DNA of 64,000 bases from Malachius bipustulatus (Eukaryota > Arthropoda > Insecta > Coleoptera > Melyridae). A program made the position numbers and the translations under genes. Positions 24,081 to 34,304 of the stretch are shown here, in pieces (the stretch's first letter is position 1; the number at the start of each line of letters is the position of its first letter). The notes beneath the pieces are model-generated. The model searched no databases. It was not told the DNA's origin and saw only the letters and a program-made list of their open reading frames with translations. Where the stretch lies: assembly GCA_910589415.1 (NCBI GenBank), contig OU342638.1:39219579-39283578 (forward strand), read 5' to 3'.

Positions 24081-26729
24081 TCAAAAAAAGTCGAACTTGC
24101 CTGACCCTACTCAAACGGGGCGGTTTTTCCTAATCACAAACATTAACAAGAAAAACATTTTTAATAATGTGACATTTGTAAACTCGAGAAGGATCCTCGA
24201 AGCTGATTCCCGGCCACGCACGGCGGTAAGAACCTTCGGCGTCGGTGTGTTTAACGATCATGCGACGGACGTATGTAACGCAGGGACGAGGGAGAGGCGC
24301 GGGGGGAGCGGGAAAGTGGACGCAGCGCATTTCTGGAGACCGGGAATAATGACAGTGTTATCCATCGTCGGCTGCCCGGGCTGAGAGGGAGCAATCAGCT
24401 GGGTCCGTCTCCTTGTTCTGCTTGGCTCGCATGATGCCCTGCCCGGCCCCGCAAAAACTCCTATTAGACGAGGGCTAATTAACGCAAAAACACCCCGGCG
24501 AGAGTTCCTACCCTCAACCGCCTGGAGCGGCTCGGGAAAACTCTTTATACTCCCGACGTATTATATTATATGAATCTAATGATGTAAATAATAAATAAAT
24601 TAAATAGGTAAAAAAAATAATAAATTCTTTGTAAAGGATTATCTTATTTTGGTCGCTAGTGCCACAATAAAGACGACTAAATCCCAGGGAATACAACAAT
24701 ACATGGGGAAACGTCAAAGGGGTCGTCGGTTATCTCTTCAGCCTCTTCAACGCGCTTAAGCCTCCCGTTACGATCAGTGCACGTTCATACATGTCCGGCG
24801 ACCAAGAATTCCCCGGTAGATATATGTAAATACCCGCCGGTCCTAATGAACAGATTAAAGCTTCAGGACACGCGTACGTGAGACCGGAATTAGGACGTCC
24901 GTCAAAACAACCCCCGGGCAGAATTAAGGGTGCAGTTTACTTAAATACTTACACCGCGCGGTGGACGTCACCCTTGTCCGACGTACGATAATACGGGGGG
25001 GTTGTCACATTATAATAAGGGACGCTGATGAGTCCTAGTCACCCCTATCAATTCCGACGATGGTTAATTAAGTTATTACGCGTGATCAGAGAGACTAAGA
25101 AGTAACATTTCTTCTCTTTTCCCGAGTGCAAGCAGCGATTTTCCTTCTGGCCGTGTCGGTGCGGCCGATTTGTCACACATAAAGTCACTTTGTCACCGCG
25201 GCACGGCCTGTACTCTATGAGATACGAGCCCTCGATGATTTATAGAAACAAATCTCGGGCCGGACTCCTGAGGGAGAGAAATCGTAACTCATCCCCGCTG
25301 ACCGCCGTCGTTATATACAAGGACGGCCGCGGGTGTGGGGGAAGGGGCCGGAAGGCTCTCGAGTCCCCCGTTACGTAAATATAATCGCTCCTGACCGAGA
25401 TCTCGCCTACTGCGATCAAATCGATCGGGGTCTCTTGTTGTTGTCGTTTAATAAATAAATAAATTCAGACTCGATTAATTATTCATTTGCGTTTGACTCT
25501 TACAAGTCTCAAATAATCGAGAGTCGCATCGTCATATTTCCGATTCCGAAGGATCCAATTCAATTCACGATTCGAATAATAAAAAGAACGAGAGAGGCGC
25601 ATATACAGGAGGGAGAGCAAAAAAGGTCGCGAGTCCGCCGATAATTTCGTTAATTTCCCCCCTAATCAGAGAATCCCTCGGACCGGGCCGCGGCAGCAAA
25701 AAGCGCTCCATTCTTTCGGAGCCGGGCAGAATGCAAGCGAACGAGTCTCATCATCTCCTCGTCCGCCTCCAAAGCCGGGGCCATTAAGGAGAGACGTTCC
25801 GGCATGCGGGACCTGACCTATTTACAATTTTTAATTAACCCCGACATAAGAAACAACCGCGACATCGGAGACTAATCTATATTTATCAGGTTCGCTGTGC
25901 GCTGTGTGTATACGCGACATCGACGACGAAGAGCGAGGGAGCGAGAGAGCAGGAGAGGCAACACAAACGGCAGCCGCCTCGCGATGTTTATTCCCGCATT
26001 TTCAAACTGCATACATTATCGATATATCTCGCGGGTTGTCAAAGCGATCGCATTAGAAATGCTAAAATATGCCATCTGGCCGATGATTTATCGCGCTTAT
26101 TCCGTCCGGAGCGGCGGAGAGAGCGCGGCCGGCGGGACACACGACGACGACGACGACGACGAGGCATCGGGAGGAGGAGGGCGGGCTGGATGGATGGAAA
26201 ATCCGGGGGAACGTCGAACTTGGGGAACAGTAGGCACTAGGCGGCGACTTACGTCATTATCACCGGTGATTGATTACGGGATTGTCGCTCGAAGGAGGCA
26301 CCGACTGAATTACGCGCTCCCTATATACATCGCGATACAATAATCGAGTCGGCCTCTTCACTCTGATAAAACATCTGGAAAATAAGACGCTTATTCTAAT
26401 TTGTTTTACTTTTTTTTTCAAGAGCCTTCTCAATTAATTAACTAACTATCGATAAAGTCCTGACTTAAAAAATGAATGCCTTACCATGTCATTGAGAATG
26501 CTGAAAGTTTCATTGTATTATCCCACTTCTGATACAGGAATAAGAGCGGCTAGATTAGACCGGCCGATAAGAAAACGTGGCAGATTTTACGGATTTCCGA
26601 CATCCTGGAGTGCCGAATAACGAGCCGAGAGATCAGGACTTATAGCTGAGTTGATTGAAACTGAGTTGCCGTTGCCAAAAAACGAGCACCCTCAGACCAG
26701 ACAAGCTATTTTTTTTTATTAATTGTTGT
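24081..26729. other. Long non-repeated interval, largely CpG-rich
   Basis: The longest stretch without satellite in the first half. GC-rich segments (24.2-24.5, 24.7-25.4, 25.6-26.3 kb) are separated by AT-rich ones. It contains an ACG triplet run (26141-26162). The 148-codon open stretch at 25,897-26,343 begins with GTG, not ATG, and is made of Arg-, Asp- and Gly-rich low-complexity sequence. I found no domain and no convincing splice pair. Confidence 0.4.
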
Positions 26730-27120
26730 CAAATAATGAGCTAACCTGGCTTGTCAAAAAATAAATTGACATGAATTGTTGCAAAACCGAAGTAAACTGG
26801 GTTGTAGAAAAAGTGAGCTGACCTGGATTGAGGAAAAGTGAGCTGACCTGGATTTCGTCTGAGTTTTTTCCAAAATGGAATAATTCAGGTTAGCCCATTT
26901 TTTCTCAAAGTCGAAATAGTAAACTTTGTGACAATTCGAGCTTTTTTTCCCTTTTTTTTTCTCAGCTCAAGTCAGCTCTTTTTACCTCACGCCAACCTTG
27001 TGCGAGGAAAAAAGAACTATCTGGGTTGAGTAAAAGTGAGCTAGTCTGAATTGAGAAAAAGTGAGCTAGTCTGAATTTAGGAAAAGTGAGCTGATCCGGA
27101 TTGATGAAAAGTGATCAAGT
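26730..27120. repeat. Superfamily B, GTGAGCTGACCTGG form, both orientations
   Basis: Monomers of the type AAAAGTGAGCTGACCTGGAT lie on the plus strand at 26.73-26.86 kb and 27.0-27.12 kb. Reversed copies (CAGGTTAGCCC, TCAAGTCAGCTC) lie at 26.89-26.99 kb. The linker is GGAAAAGT rather than TTTTAAAATT as in the 15-24 kb arrays. The segment 26,832-27,200 is duplicated at 27,551-27,900. Confidence 0.85.
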
Positions 27121-27485
27121 CTCAAATGTTTGATACTTAAAAAAAAACTATTTAAAAAAACTGATTATGAGGGATTCTCGAGCTCATCAATGGTATTTTT
27201 CAGTTTTCTCTCCCTCTGTTCATTTTCCGGAAAATGGAAAAACCGCTTTTTCGTGCTAGGATTTGACCTAAATTTGGAAAGTACGTATACCCTAAAAAAA
27301 AAACGAAAAGCACAAAAATTTCGAGCTATTTACGAAGCTCTTCAAAGAGCTTTTCGAAAAAAAAAAACGCTTTTTTGTACTTTGATTGTCGAGCTGTTTT
27401 CGCGATCTTTAATTGGATTTTGGAGCATTCTCGTAATTTACCGAAAAATCGAAAAAATAGTTACTCGCGTTCCAAGATGTAAAAG
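27121..27485. repeat. AT-rich segment, one arm of an inverted repeat
   Basis: Contains GTGCTAGGATTTGACC near 27,255 and CTCGTAATTTACCG near 27,431. Reversed and diverged copies occur at 28,380-28,590, with the same order of blocks. A 122-codon open stretch (27,130-27,498) is Lys/Phe-rich and arises from poly-A/T runs, so I do not regard it as a gene. Confidence 0.75.
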
Positions 27486-27900
27486 TGAGCTAACCTGAAT
27501 TGGGGGAAAATGAGCTATCCTGGATTGAGGAAAAGTGAGCTGACCCGGATTGAGGAAAAGTGAGCTGACCTGGATTTCGTCTGAGTTCTTTCCAAAATTA
27601 AATAATCCAGGTTAGTCCATTTTTTCTCAAAGTCGAAATATTTTGACAGTTCGAAACTGTTTGACAATTCGGGCTTTTTCCCCTTTTTTTCAGCTCAAGT
27701 CAGCTCTTTTTACCTCACGCCAACCTTGTGCGAGGAAAAAGCACTAATCTGAATTGAGAATAAGTGAGCTAGTCTGATTTTAGGAAAAGTGAGCTGACCT
27801 GGATTGAAGAAAAGTGAGCAGGTCTCAAATCTAAGCTTGAATCCTTAAAAAAAAACTGATGATGGGAGATTTTAGAGCTCACCAATGGTATTTTCGCGCT
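27486..27900. repeat. Second copy of the 26.83-27.2 kb superfamily B segment
   Basis: Direct duplicate: GATTTCGTCTGAGTT at 26851 and 27573 (offset 722), CCTCACGCCAACCTTGTGCG in both, and GCTCAYCAATGGTATTTT at 27182 and 27877 (offset 695). The change of offset reflects small indels between the copies. Confidence 0.88.
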
Positions 27901-28380
27901 GTCTCTAGCTTTCAGCGTTTTCTGGAAGATCGGAAATTTATTTTTTGTAATGCTGACATTTCATCCGACTTTTTTGAATTCAATATGTGGAAAAACCCAA
28001 ACAGCACAGGAATTTCCAGCTATTTTCGAGCTACTCAATGGGATTAGCTCACTTTTCCTTCTACAGATTAGCTCACTTTTCCTTAATCCTGGTTAGCTCA
28101 CATGTCCTCAATCCCGGTCAGCTCATTTTACCCTTAGATCACTTTTTCTCAATCCAGGTTGGTTCACTTTTGCTCAATCCGGGTCAGACCATTTCCCCCC
28201 TAAGCTCACTTTTCCTTAATCCAGGTTCGCTCACTTTTCCTCAATCCAGGTCAGCTCATTTTAGTTCTTCATGGTATTTTCGAGCTACCTCTACCTTTAC
28301 CTCTGTTGATTGTTCGGAAAAACGAAAAGCGTTGCTTCGAACCTGAAACGGCCACTTCAGATATAAAAATGCTCACTTAT
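27901..28380 (-). repeat. Superfamily B monomers, reverse orientation
   Basis: From 28,045 to 28,262 about eight reversed monomers occur (TTAGCTCACTTTTCC, AATCCAGGTCAGCTCATTTT), flanked by the diverged TGGTATTTTCGAGCTA blocks that also sit at ~27,190 and ~27,885. Confidence 0.85.
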
Positions 28381-28600
28381 ACCCCTCTTGGAACGCGCGC
28401 GAATAACTATTTTTCGATTTTCCGGTAAATTACGAGAATGATCGAAAATCTCATTGAGAAGTTCGAAAATGACTCGAAATTATACTGTTCTTTTCGTTCG
28501 TTTTTTCCGGGACCTCCCAAATTTAGATCAAATCCTAGCACGGAAAAGCGCTTTTTTCGATTTTCCGGAAAATGAACAGAGGTAGGAGTAAAAGTGAGCT
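28381..28600 (-). repeat. Inverted partner of 27,235-27,485
   Basis: Read on the minus strand it follows the same order: GCTAGGATTTGATC, a poly-A-rich middle, then CTCGTAATTTACCGG and a Cys/Arg-codon-like GCGTTCCAAGA block. The two arms lie ~0.9 kb apart around reversed superfamily B monomers, so orientation switches here look structural. Confidence 0.75.
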
Positions 28601-28975
28601 AAGAATTGAAGAAAAGTGATCTGACCTGGATTGAAGAAAAGTGAGCTAACCTGTAGCGGTAAAAGTGAGCAACGAATTGAGGAAAAGTGATCTGACCTGG
28701 ATTGGGGAAAAGTGAGCTAACCTGGATTGATAAAAAGTGATCTAATCTGTAGGAGGAAAAGTGAGCTAATCTGTAGAAGTAAAAGTGAGCTAATAATTGA
28801 GGAAAAATGAGCTAACCAGAATTTAAGAGCAGTGAGCTAATCTGTAGGAGTAAAAGTGAGCTTTAAAATTGAGGAAAAGTGAGCTGACCTGGATTGGGGA
28901 AAAGTGAGCTAAGAATTGAGAAAAAGTTAGCTCACCTGGATGGAGTAAAAATGAGCTAACCTATTTTTTTGGTGG
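28601..28975 (+). repeat. Superfamily B, GTGAGCTAACCTGGATTG monomers
   Basis: About fifteen short units of 20-28 bp, such as GGAAAAGTGAGCTAACCTGG and AAAAGTGATCTGACCTGG, with loose phasing. The array ends at GAGCTAACCTATTTTTTTGG (~28,970). Confidence 0.9.
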
Positions 28976-30289
28976 AGGGAAATCCTTCTGACACCCTGGG
29001 TATGGTTCATCCCGCCCATCTGACTTTTTTCAGTAAAGTTAATTGGATTTTGACAAATTTCTATTTTTTTTTGTTTTTTAGTTTCCCAAGGATGTAGATA
29101 GGTACCTACTACAAGAAGTGTGATACGTCGATTGAATGCAATTTTTTTCCGCTACTGAACGTTGTAAAATTCAAATAAAAATGACGTCCATAAGAAAAAT
29201 TAATGTTGACAATCGCGCCATGCAAAAAATGAAAGGCCCATGGAAGTGTCTCGTAAAAGACGCAACTTTTTCTCCATTTACCGTTCATACTTACTGGCAC
29301 CGAGACTGGCACCATAAAACTTGTTCATTATAAATTTCTTCATATAAGTAAGTACATATAATACATTTTTTTTAGCGCGTCATCGAATGTTATTTATTTA
29401 TAACTTTGCAACGATTTTAAATTTAACGATTCAATTTTACCTCGCATCGTTAGATGACGTGCCGTTTTTGCGTTAACTTTGCATACACAAATTTGCAGTC
29501 AATCTGCAATTTCCATACTAATTCCTCCATTACTCACTTACAACCAGACAAATTAATAATAATAAAATAAACATAAAAGATCGATTTATTTAGATTCGAT
29601 TTATAAAATCGTACAAAAATGCTATAAAATCTCATTACAAGCAAGCGCTCACATCTACCAATACCTCTAATTATCCCTTCATTTGACCGCGGAATAAGTT
29701 TTAATAAAAGTCAAATTTTAATCCGAAAAGAGGGAATTCCATCTCGTCTCCGGCACCCATTCATCTCATCTCGGTCCATTCATGATCGTGATCCTCGAAC
29801 CCAGAAGGAGAACGAGCAGGCGAGGTCAACGACGGTTTACCAGATGGACCATAACGGAGGCGCTCATCGAGAGAGGAAACTGGAGCCAATTGCCCGGTTT
29901 TTGCCCGCGGGAGGAAGCCGCGCTGCGGCCAGCATCCAGCTACAGTGGTCAACCGCAGTAAAGAGAGGAACGTATTAGCGATCATCACGATCGATTCGAA
30001 GACATAGAAGCATCATCATCGTGATCATCATCATCATCATAGTTCTATTATTATTATTATTATTATTACGTGCTGGTCTTCTAAACGGGACCGAGAATAA
30101 GAAGAAGACAGTGTCACTTCGTCGACGATGGGACTGGGGACGAGCCTGTTTTTCTCTTTTGTTTTTTTTTTTTGTTTTTTAATAGGTAAATAAAAAAGAG
30201 GTAGCATGTTTGGGGCTTTGAGAACTAGCTCATTTAGCCAGACATTAATTAAATTTATAAAGACTGAGTTAAATTAACAAACACAACCA
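28976..30289. other. Non-repeated interval with microsatellites
   Basis: AT-rich to 29,740, then a GC-rich patch at 29,750-29,950 followed by ATC triplets (30024-30040) and TAT triplets (30047-30068). Open stretches at 29,109-29,333 (both strands) and 29,761-29,988 (-) show no family motif. The first AGGTACCT palindromes of the window appear here (~29,099). Confidence 0.45.
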
Positions 30290-30345
30290 CGGCGAGCCTG
30301 GGATTCGAACCCAGACAATGGCAGCGTCACGGCGGAATTTTCACT
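30290..30345 (-). repeat. tRNA-derived SINE fragment (B-box half)
   Basis: On the minus strand the sequence reads GTCTGGGTTCGAATCCCAGG followed by CTCGCCGTGG. This is a perfect RNA polymerase III B box inside a 5-bp T-stem (CTGGG/CCCAG) and a 3' acceptor-like strand. The 5' half (A box, D arm, anticodon arm) does not fold into a full cloverleaf, so I call it the 3' tRNA-like part of a SINE rather than a functional tRNA gene. It abuts superfamily B monomers at 30,346. Confidence 0.6.
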
Positions 30346-30505
30346 TCTAGCCTGGTTTGAGCGAAAATGAGCTGACCTGGGTTGTCAAGAAATGAGCTAA
30401 CTTGGGTTGAGAAAAAAACACCCAGGTTAGATCAATTTCCTCCAGTCCGGGTCAGCTCGTTACAAAAAAAAAAAAAAAAACAGATCGGCTCAATTTTCAT
30501 TTTCA
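30346..30505. repeat. Short outlying superfamily B cluster
   Basis: Monomers on both strands: GAGCTGACCTGGGTTG and GAGCTAACTTGGGTTG forward, CCCAGGTTAGATC and CGGGTCAGCTCG reversed, ending in a poly-A run and ATCGGCTCAATT. Confidence 0.85.
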
Positions 30506-32480
30506 ACGAGCCATCAGCTCGAAAAGTAACTTAAAATCTTACGAAAAAAATCTCAAGAAATAAATTAGCTTAACAGTAACTTTTTGACTAGGTACCTATG
30601 AAATAATTGAAGAAATTAGAAGAAAAAAAAAGGAACGCCACTGGCGTTAACTGAAACCGCGACGCACACATACACGCACACACTTCCCGCCAATAATGAG
30701 GTACGTGCTCGTTGATTGACTAGAACCGTGTCCGACATGCTCCAATAGACGATACGGTAGCTTTTTTCTCTCCTTATTCGATCCGATCCTATTGTCTTTT
30801 GTTGGCCGGATCGAGGAAAAATACCTCTCGAGATCGTATCGTGAAGCCCGCTCTGTTAAGTCTATTATTATTACTTATAACTTGATTTTTTCTCTCTTCA
30901 ATAATACCTAATTCAGCTGGGGCATTGGCAAACAATAATTATTATTGATTGGATACCTATTATTACTAATACTAATACTAATACGATGAGAGAAAAATTA
31001 CTAAAAATGAGAGAAAGTTAAAATTATTATTTTAATCATCATTAAACCGATTAATATTACACAATACATATACATGCAGCGCCATCTATTGCAACGCGTC
31101 AAGAACTTCAAAAATCACCAAACAACCTATTGTTTTGGTTCGAGTCCGCGCTAAAGCTACATTAATTGATTGCTAGATGCCGCTACCGTTACAGCGTTCT
31201 TTCTTTATTTAATAGTTCTAATAAAATTAATTAAATAATTCACCACTAGATGTCTCCCTGCTACTGCAGTATTGATTAATAGAGACGCGCTTGCGTACAA
31301 TAATTAAAATCAATAATTTCACTAAAATTAAATTTTTCCTATACAAGACCAAGACGATACGTAATAACGCTGATATCCATTATCTATTTTTCCACCTACT
31401 CGACTCCTGATGAAAATAAGCAAACAATAAATTTTCTAGTAATCTTAAAAATTAAAATTGGGGTCAAATTTTCTTTCAAGAAAACGATTTCCTCTTAAAT
31501 AGGTACCTAATTAATAATAATAATTAAACGCTTTAATGATGAGATAAATCCTAGCGGGATCAATCAATCAATCAAACATGGCATTGGTAACCAACCATAA
31601 TGACGTCATTTAATTTAATGGCACCCCAAAGCCATAACTGCACCTCTACCCATACCCCACACCGTTGTTATAATAGTCAGTCCAAACTCGCCGCTATTGG
31701 ACGATGCGGCTACCGCCAGGCGCCAACTGGAGCGCTGGCGCCTCCCCCTTAATCGCCCCTCTCGCTCCCACCTATCTTTCGCGACTCCCTCTCTTTCTAC
31801 AGCTACCAGGGTTTAATAATGGAACATTTCTCACCGGATCAAGGGATTTAATAATTAAAGATGGGGGTGGTGAGGTGGAATGGTTTATTGTCGGGATGGT
31901 AGAGGAGGACGAGGAGAGTTGATGGTTGAGAATTTGATTTTGTGGGGTGGATGAGTGGGTGGTTATTTTGAGGAAATATCTTGTCGGTTTAGGAGGTGTT
32001 TTCGCGGGTATTAGGGGTTGGTTTTGTGATTAATTTAGTTATTGTTTTATTATTAATATTGTTTTTGTTTTTGTAATTATTCATTAAGAGCGAAAATTGG
32101 ATTCCGATCGTTAGTTGACGCGAAATAAGTTTCTGGTGTAATTTTGATTGGGTAAGGTATAAGTAACAGGAGCAAGAGGGTTTTTTATTTAATTTTTAAA
32201 GGGGGTGGTTATGTTAATTTTTGCAGTTTTCTAATGATTTTGATGCATTATTGAATGGGGTAATAACGTTGAATTTATCACTATAAGAAGGTACCTGTTT
32301 CGGTCGTGGTGACCATCATCAGCGCTAGCGCTATAATTCAAAAAAGTAGTTCCTACCTATTAACTTCCTCTAGCCTCCTGTTAACAAATTTAGTCTCAAA
32401 TCCAATAAGGTTTTTTATTATTTTTTAAAATTAGAGTAGCACGGTAATTGGTCTTTCGATTAAGCAAAATTCAGATTTCT
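30506..32480. other. Non-repeated AT-rich interval with a GC-rich patch (31,690-31,800)
   Basis: Contains the CTCF-like cluster (31,077-31,262) listed separately. A GC-rich patch at 31,690-31,800 has a reversed CCAAT box (CGCTATTGGACGATG) and a GGCGCCAACTGGAGCGCTGG stretch, which could be promoter DNA. No coding exon found. Confidence 0.4.
31077..31262. promoter_or_regulatory. Cluster of three CTCF-like sites
   Basis: Three matches to the insect CTCF core (established consensus around AGATGGCGC, often preceded by CCACT). The strongest is on the minus strand at 31,077-31,091, reading CAATAGATGGCGCTG. Weaker plus-strand matches are TGCTAGATGCCGCTAC (31,171-31,186) and CACCACTAGATGTCTCC (31,241-31,257). 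The two weaker sites each have a substituted GGCGC half. Confidence 0.35.
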
Positions 32481-33235
32481 CCGGGAGAATCCGTGAAAAA
32501 ACAACACGGTGGCCATAAGGAAACCAATAAAATTCCGGGTAATTTATCAGTGGGAAATTAAAAAGGTTTTTTTTTTACATATGCGGAGTTAGGGAAAGAA
32601 AATCAATGTGAGTGGTATCATAAGGTGTCAATAAAAAGAAAGAGAGACCTTAAATTCGTTCCTAAACCTTAATTTTTCAAGTAAATTGCTTATTTTAAAT
32701 GGAACATCCTGTATATTTTAGCATTTCTGAAAAGAGAATTAAAAGGCCTTTCAGAAAACACCCAACTCGGTGTATCTAAGTATGACCGTTTCCGAGTTAT
32801 TCCAGTTTAATTGCCTATTGGTGTGTAAATTCAAAAAAAGTGATTTTTTCTGTATTTGCGGGAGTTAAGGGAAATAAAAATCAATTTGAGTGGTATCAAG
32901 GTGTCAATAACAAAAAGGAGCGACCTTAAATTCCTTCCAAAACATTAATTTTTCAAATAAGTTGCTTATTTTAAATGGAACACCCTGTATATTTTAGCAT
33001 TTTTGAAAAGAGAATTAAAAGGCCTATCAGGAGACACCTAACTCGGGGGATCTAAGTCGAGTCGTTTCGGAACTATTACAGTTTAATTATTGGCGAGTAA
33101 ATTCAAAAAAAGTGATTTTTTTCTTTATTTGCGCGGAGTTAGGGAAATAAATGTTTATTTTAGTGACATAAAGGTATCAAAAACATGAAGGTTCAGTCAT
33201 AGATTCATTCTAATGTATTAATTAACTCTAATTAA
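32481..33235 (+). repeat. Superfamily A block, ~3 units
   Basis: Markers CACCCAACTCGG (~32,759) and GACACCTAACTCGGGGG (~33,025) are ~269 bp apart. Units contain TTATTTTAAATGGAACA plus CCTGTATATTTTAGCATTT. This is the only superfamily-A block I see in the second half of the window. Confidence 0.88.
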
Positions 33236-33343
33236 TTAATTAACTAATTACCATATTAATAGTAATTAATTCTTCAACAAGGGATTAAAATTTACTTCCA
33301 GCAATATCAGAAAATAAGGACCATTGGCTGTAAGGCGGATGTA

Positions 33344-33380
<37 letters not shown>

Positions 33381-33552
33381 ACAGGGCATTGTAAAATCAG
33401 GATAATATCTGACAGATTTGTAATTAGTTTATTAAACAAATAAGAAAGTTATGAGCTTTCAAAGTTGATTTTTTCAAATGAATATTTTTTTATAACTTTT
33501 TTTCTAGTGTAGGTACGGATTTTCTTAAAATTTGACACACTTGCCAGTGATG
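33236..33552. other. AT-rich interval with AAAT tetranucleotide run
   Basis: TTAATTAA-rich DNA followed by an (AAAT)n microsatellite at about 33,343-33,379 and AT-rich sequence leading to a palindrome. A GGGCATTGTAAAATC remnant follows the microsatellite. Confidence 0.6.
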
Positions 33553-34279
33553 TTCCTTATTAGCATCCTTGGTCCAAATTACGAGTATAGACTTGAATCC
33601 TTCGAAATCAATAAGAGGCCTTAACTGCGCCCTTGACCTTCAAAAATGCCTATAACTTTTTTCGTAATATTTTTTTCTGAGTTTTGAAGATGCGCGCGCA
33701 ATTGAAGAACATGAAGAAATATTCGGAAAAGGTCCTCTTAGTCTATCACGATAAAATGACCTGTTTCCGAGTAAAACTGTTTTAAAAATTTGCTTGCACC
33801 AAAATTGATCATCACCATAAATTATGATCATTCTGCAACAATACCAAAGCGCATGCTTTGGAAACAACTGCAGGGTTGCGCCTAGTTATGTATCCACAAA
33901 ATTCTACAAGTCTATTAGATATATAAATAGACTTGGAAATAAAAAAGATTAGGCAACCCTGTAGCTGTTTCCAAAGCATGCGCTTTGGATTTGTATTGTT
34001 GCAAAATGATCATAATTTATGGTAATGATCAATTTTGGTGCAAGCAAATTTTTAAAACAGTTTTACTCGGAAACGGGTCATTTTATCGTGATAGACTAAG
34101 AGGACCTTTTCCGAATATTTCTTCATGTTCTTCCATTGCGCATCTTCAAAACTCGGAAAAAAATATCACGAAAAAAGTTATGGACCTTTTTTGAAGGTCA
34201 ATGGCGGTTAAGGCCTCTTATTGATTTCGAAGGATTCAAGTCTAATTTGGACCAAGGGTGCTAATAAATAAGGAACATC
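33553..34279. mobile_element. Fold-back (palindromic) element, arms ~335 bp
   Basis: Left arm 33,553-33,888 and right arm 33,947-34,279 are reverse complements at about 90%, with a ~58-bp spacer. Recognisable paired blocks are AAAGCATGCGCTTTGG, ATTTTATCGTGATAGACTAA and GAAGGATTCAAGTCTA. The arms produce two mirror-image open stretches (33,640-33,867 on minus; 33,985-34,194 on plus), which explains their similar translations without any gene. No CAGGGTG terminus sits at the ends. Confidence 0.85.
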
Positions 34280-34304
34280 GCACCAGTTTTCGAGATACAG
34301 GGTG

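Noticed and set aside
25897..26343. 148-codon open stretch, the longest in the window
   Set aside because: It starts with GTG in a eukaryotic context, is dominated by Arg, Asp and Gly runs from a CGA/ACG-rich tract, has no domain and no splice or promoter support.
27130..27498. 122-codon open stretch rich in Lys and Phe
   Set aside because: Arises from poly-A/T runs inside a repeated segment that has an inverted, stop-containing partner at 28.4-28.6 kb.
29761..29988. 75-codon ORF on the minus strand in a GC-rich patch
   Set aside because: No recognised motif, an equally open stretch on the other strand, and it runs straight into triplet microsatellites.
30290..30345. Functional tRNA gene
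   Set aside because: Only the T arm with its B box and a 3' acceptor-like strand are present; no D arm, anticodon arm or pairing 5' acceptor strand could be found.
33640..34194. Two similar small proteins encoded on opposite strands
   Set aside because: They are the two arms of one palindrome read outward; the similarity is a consequence of the inverted repeat, not of gene duplication.
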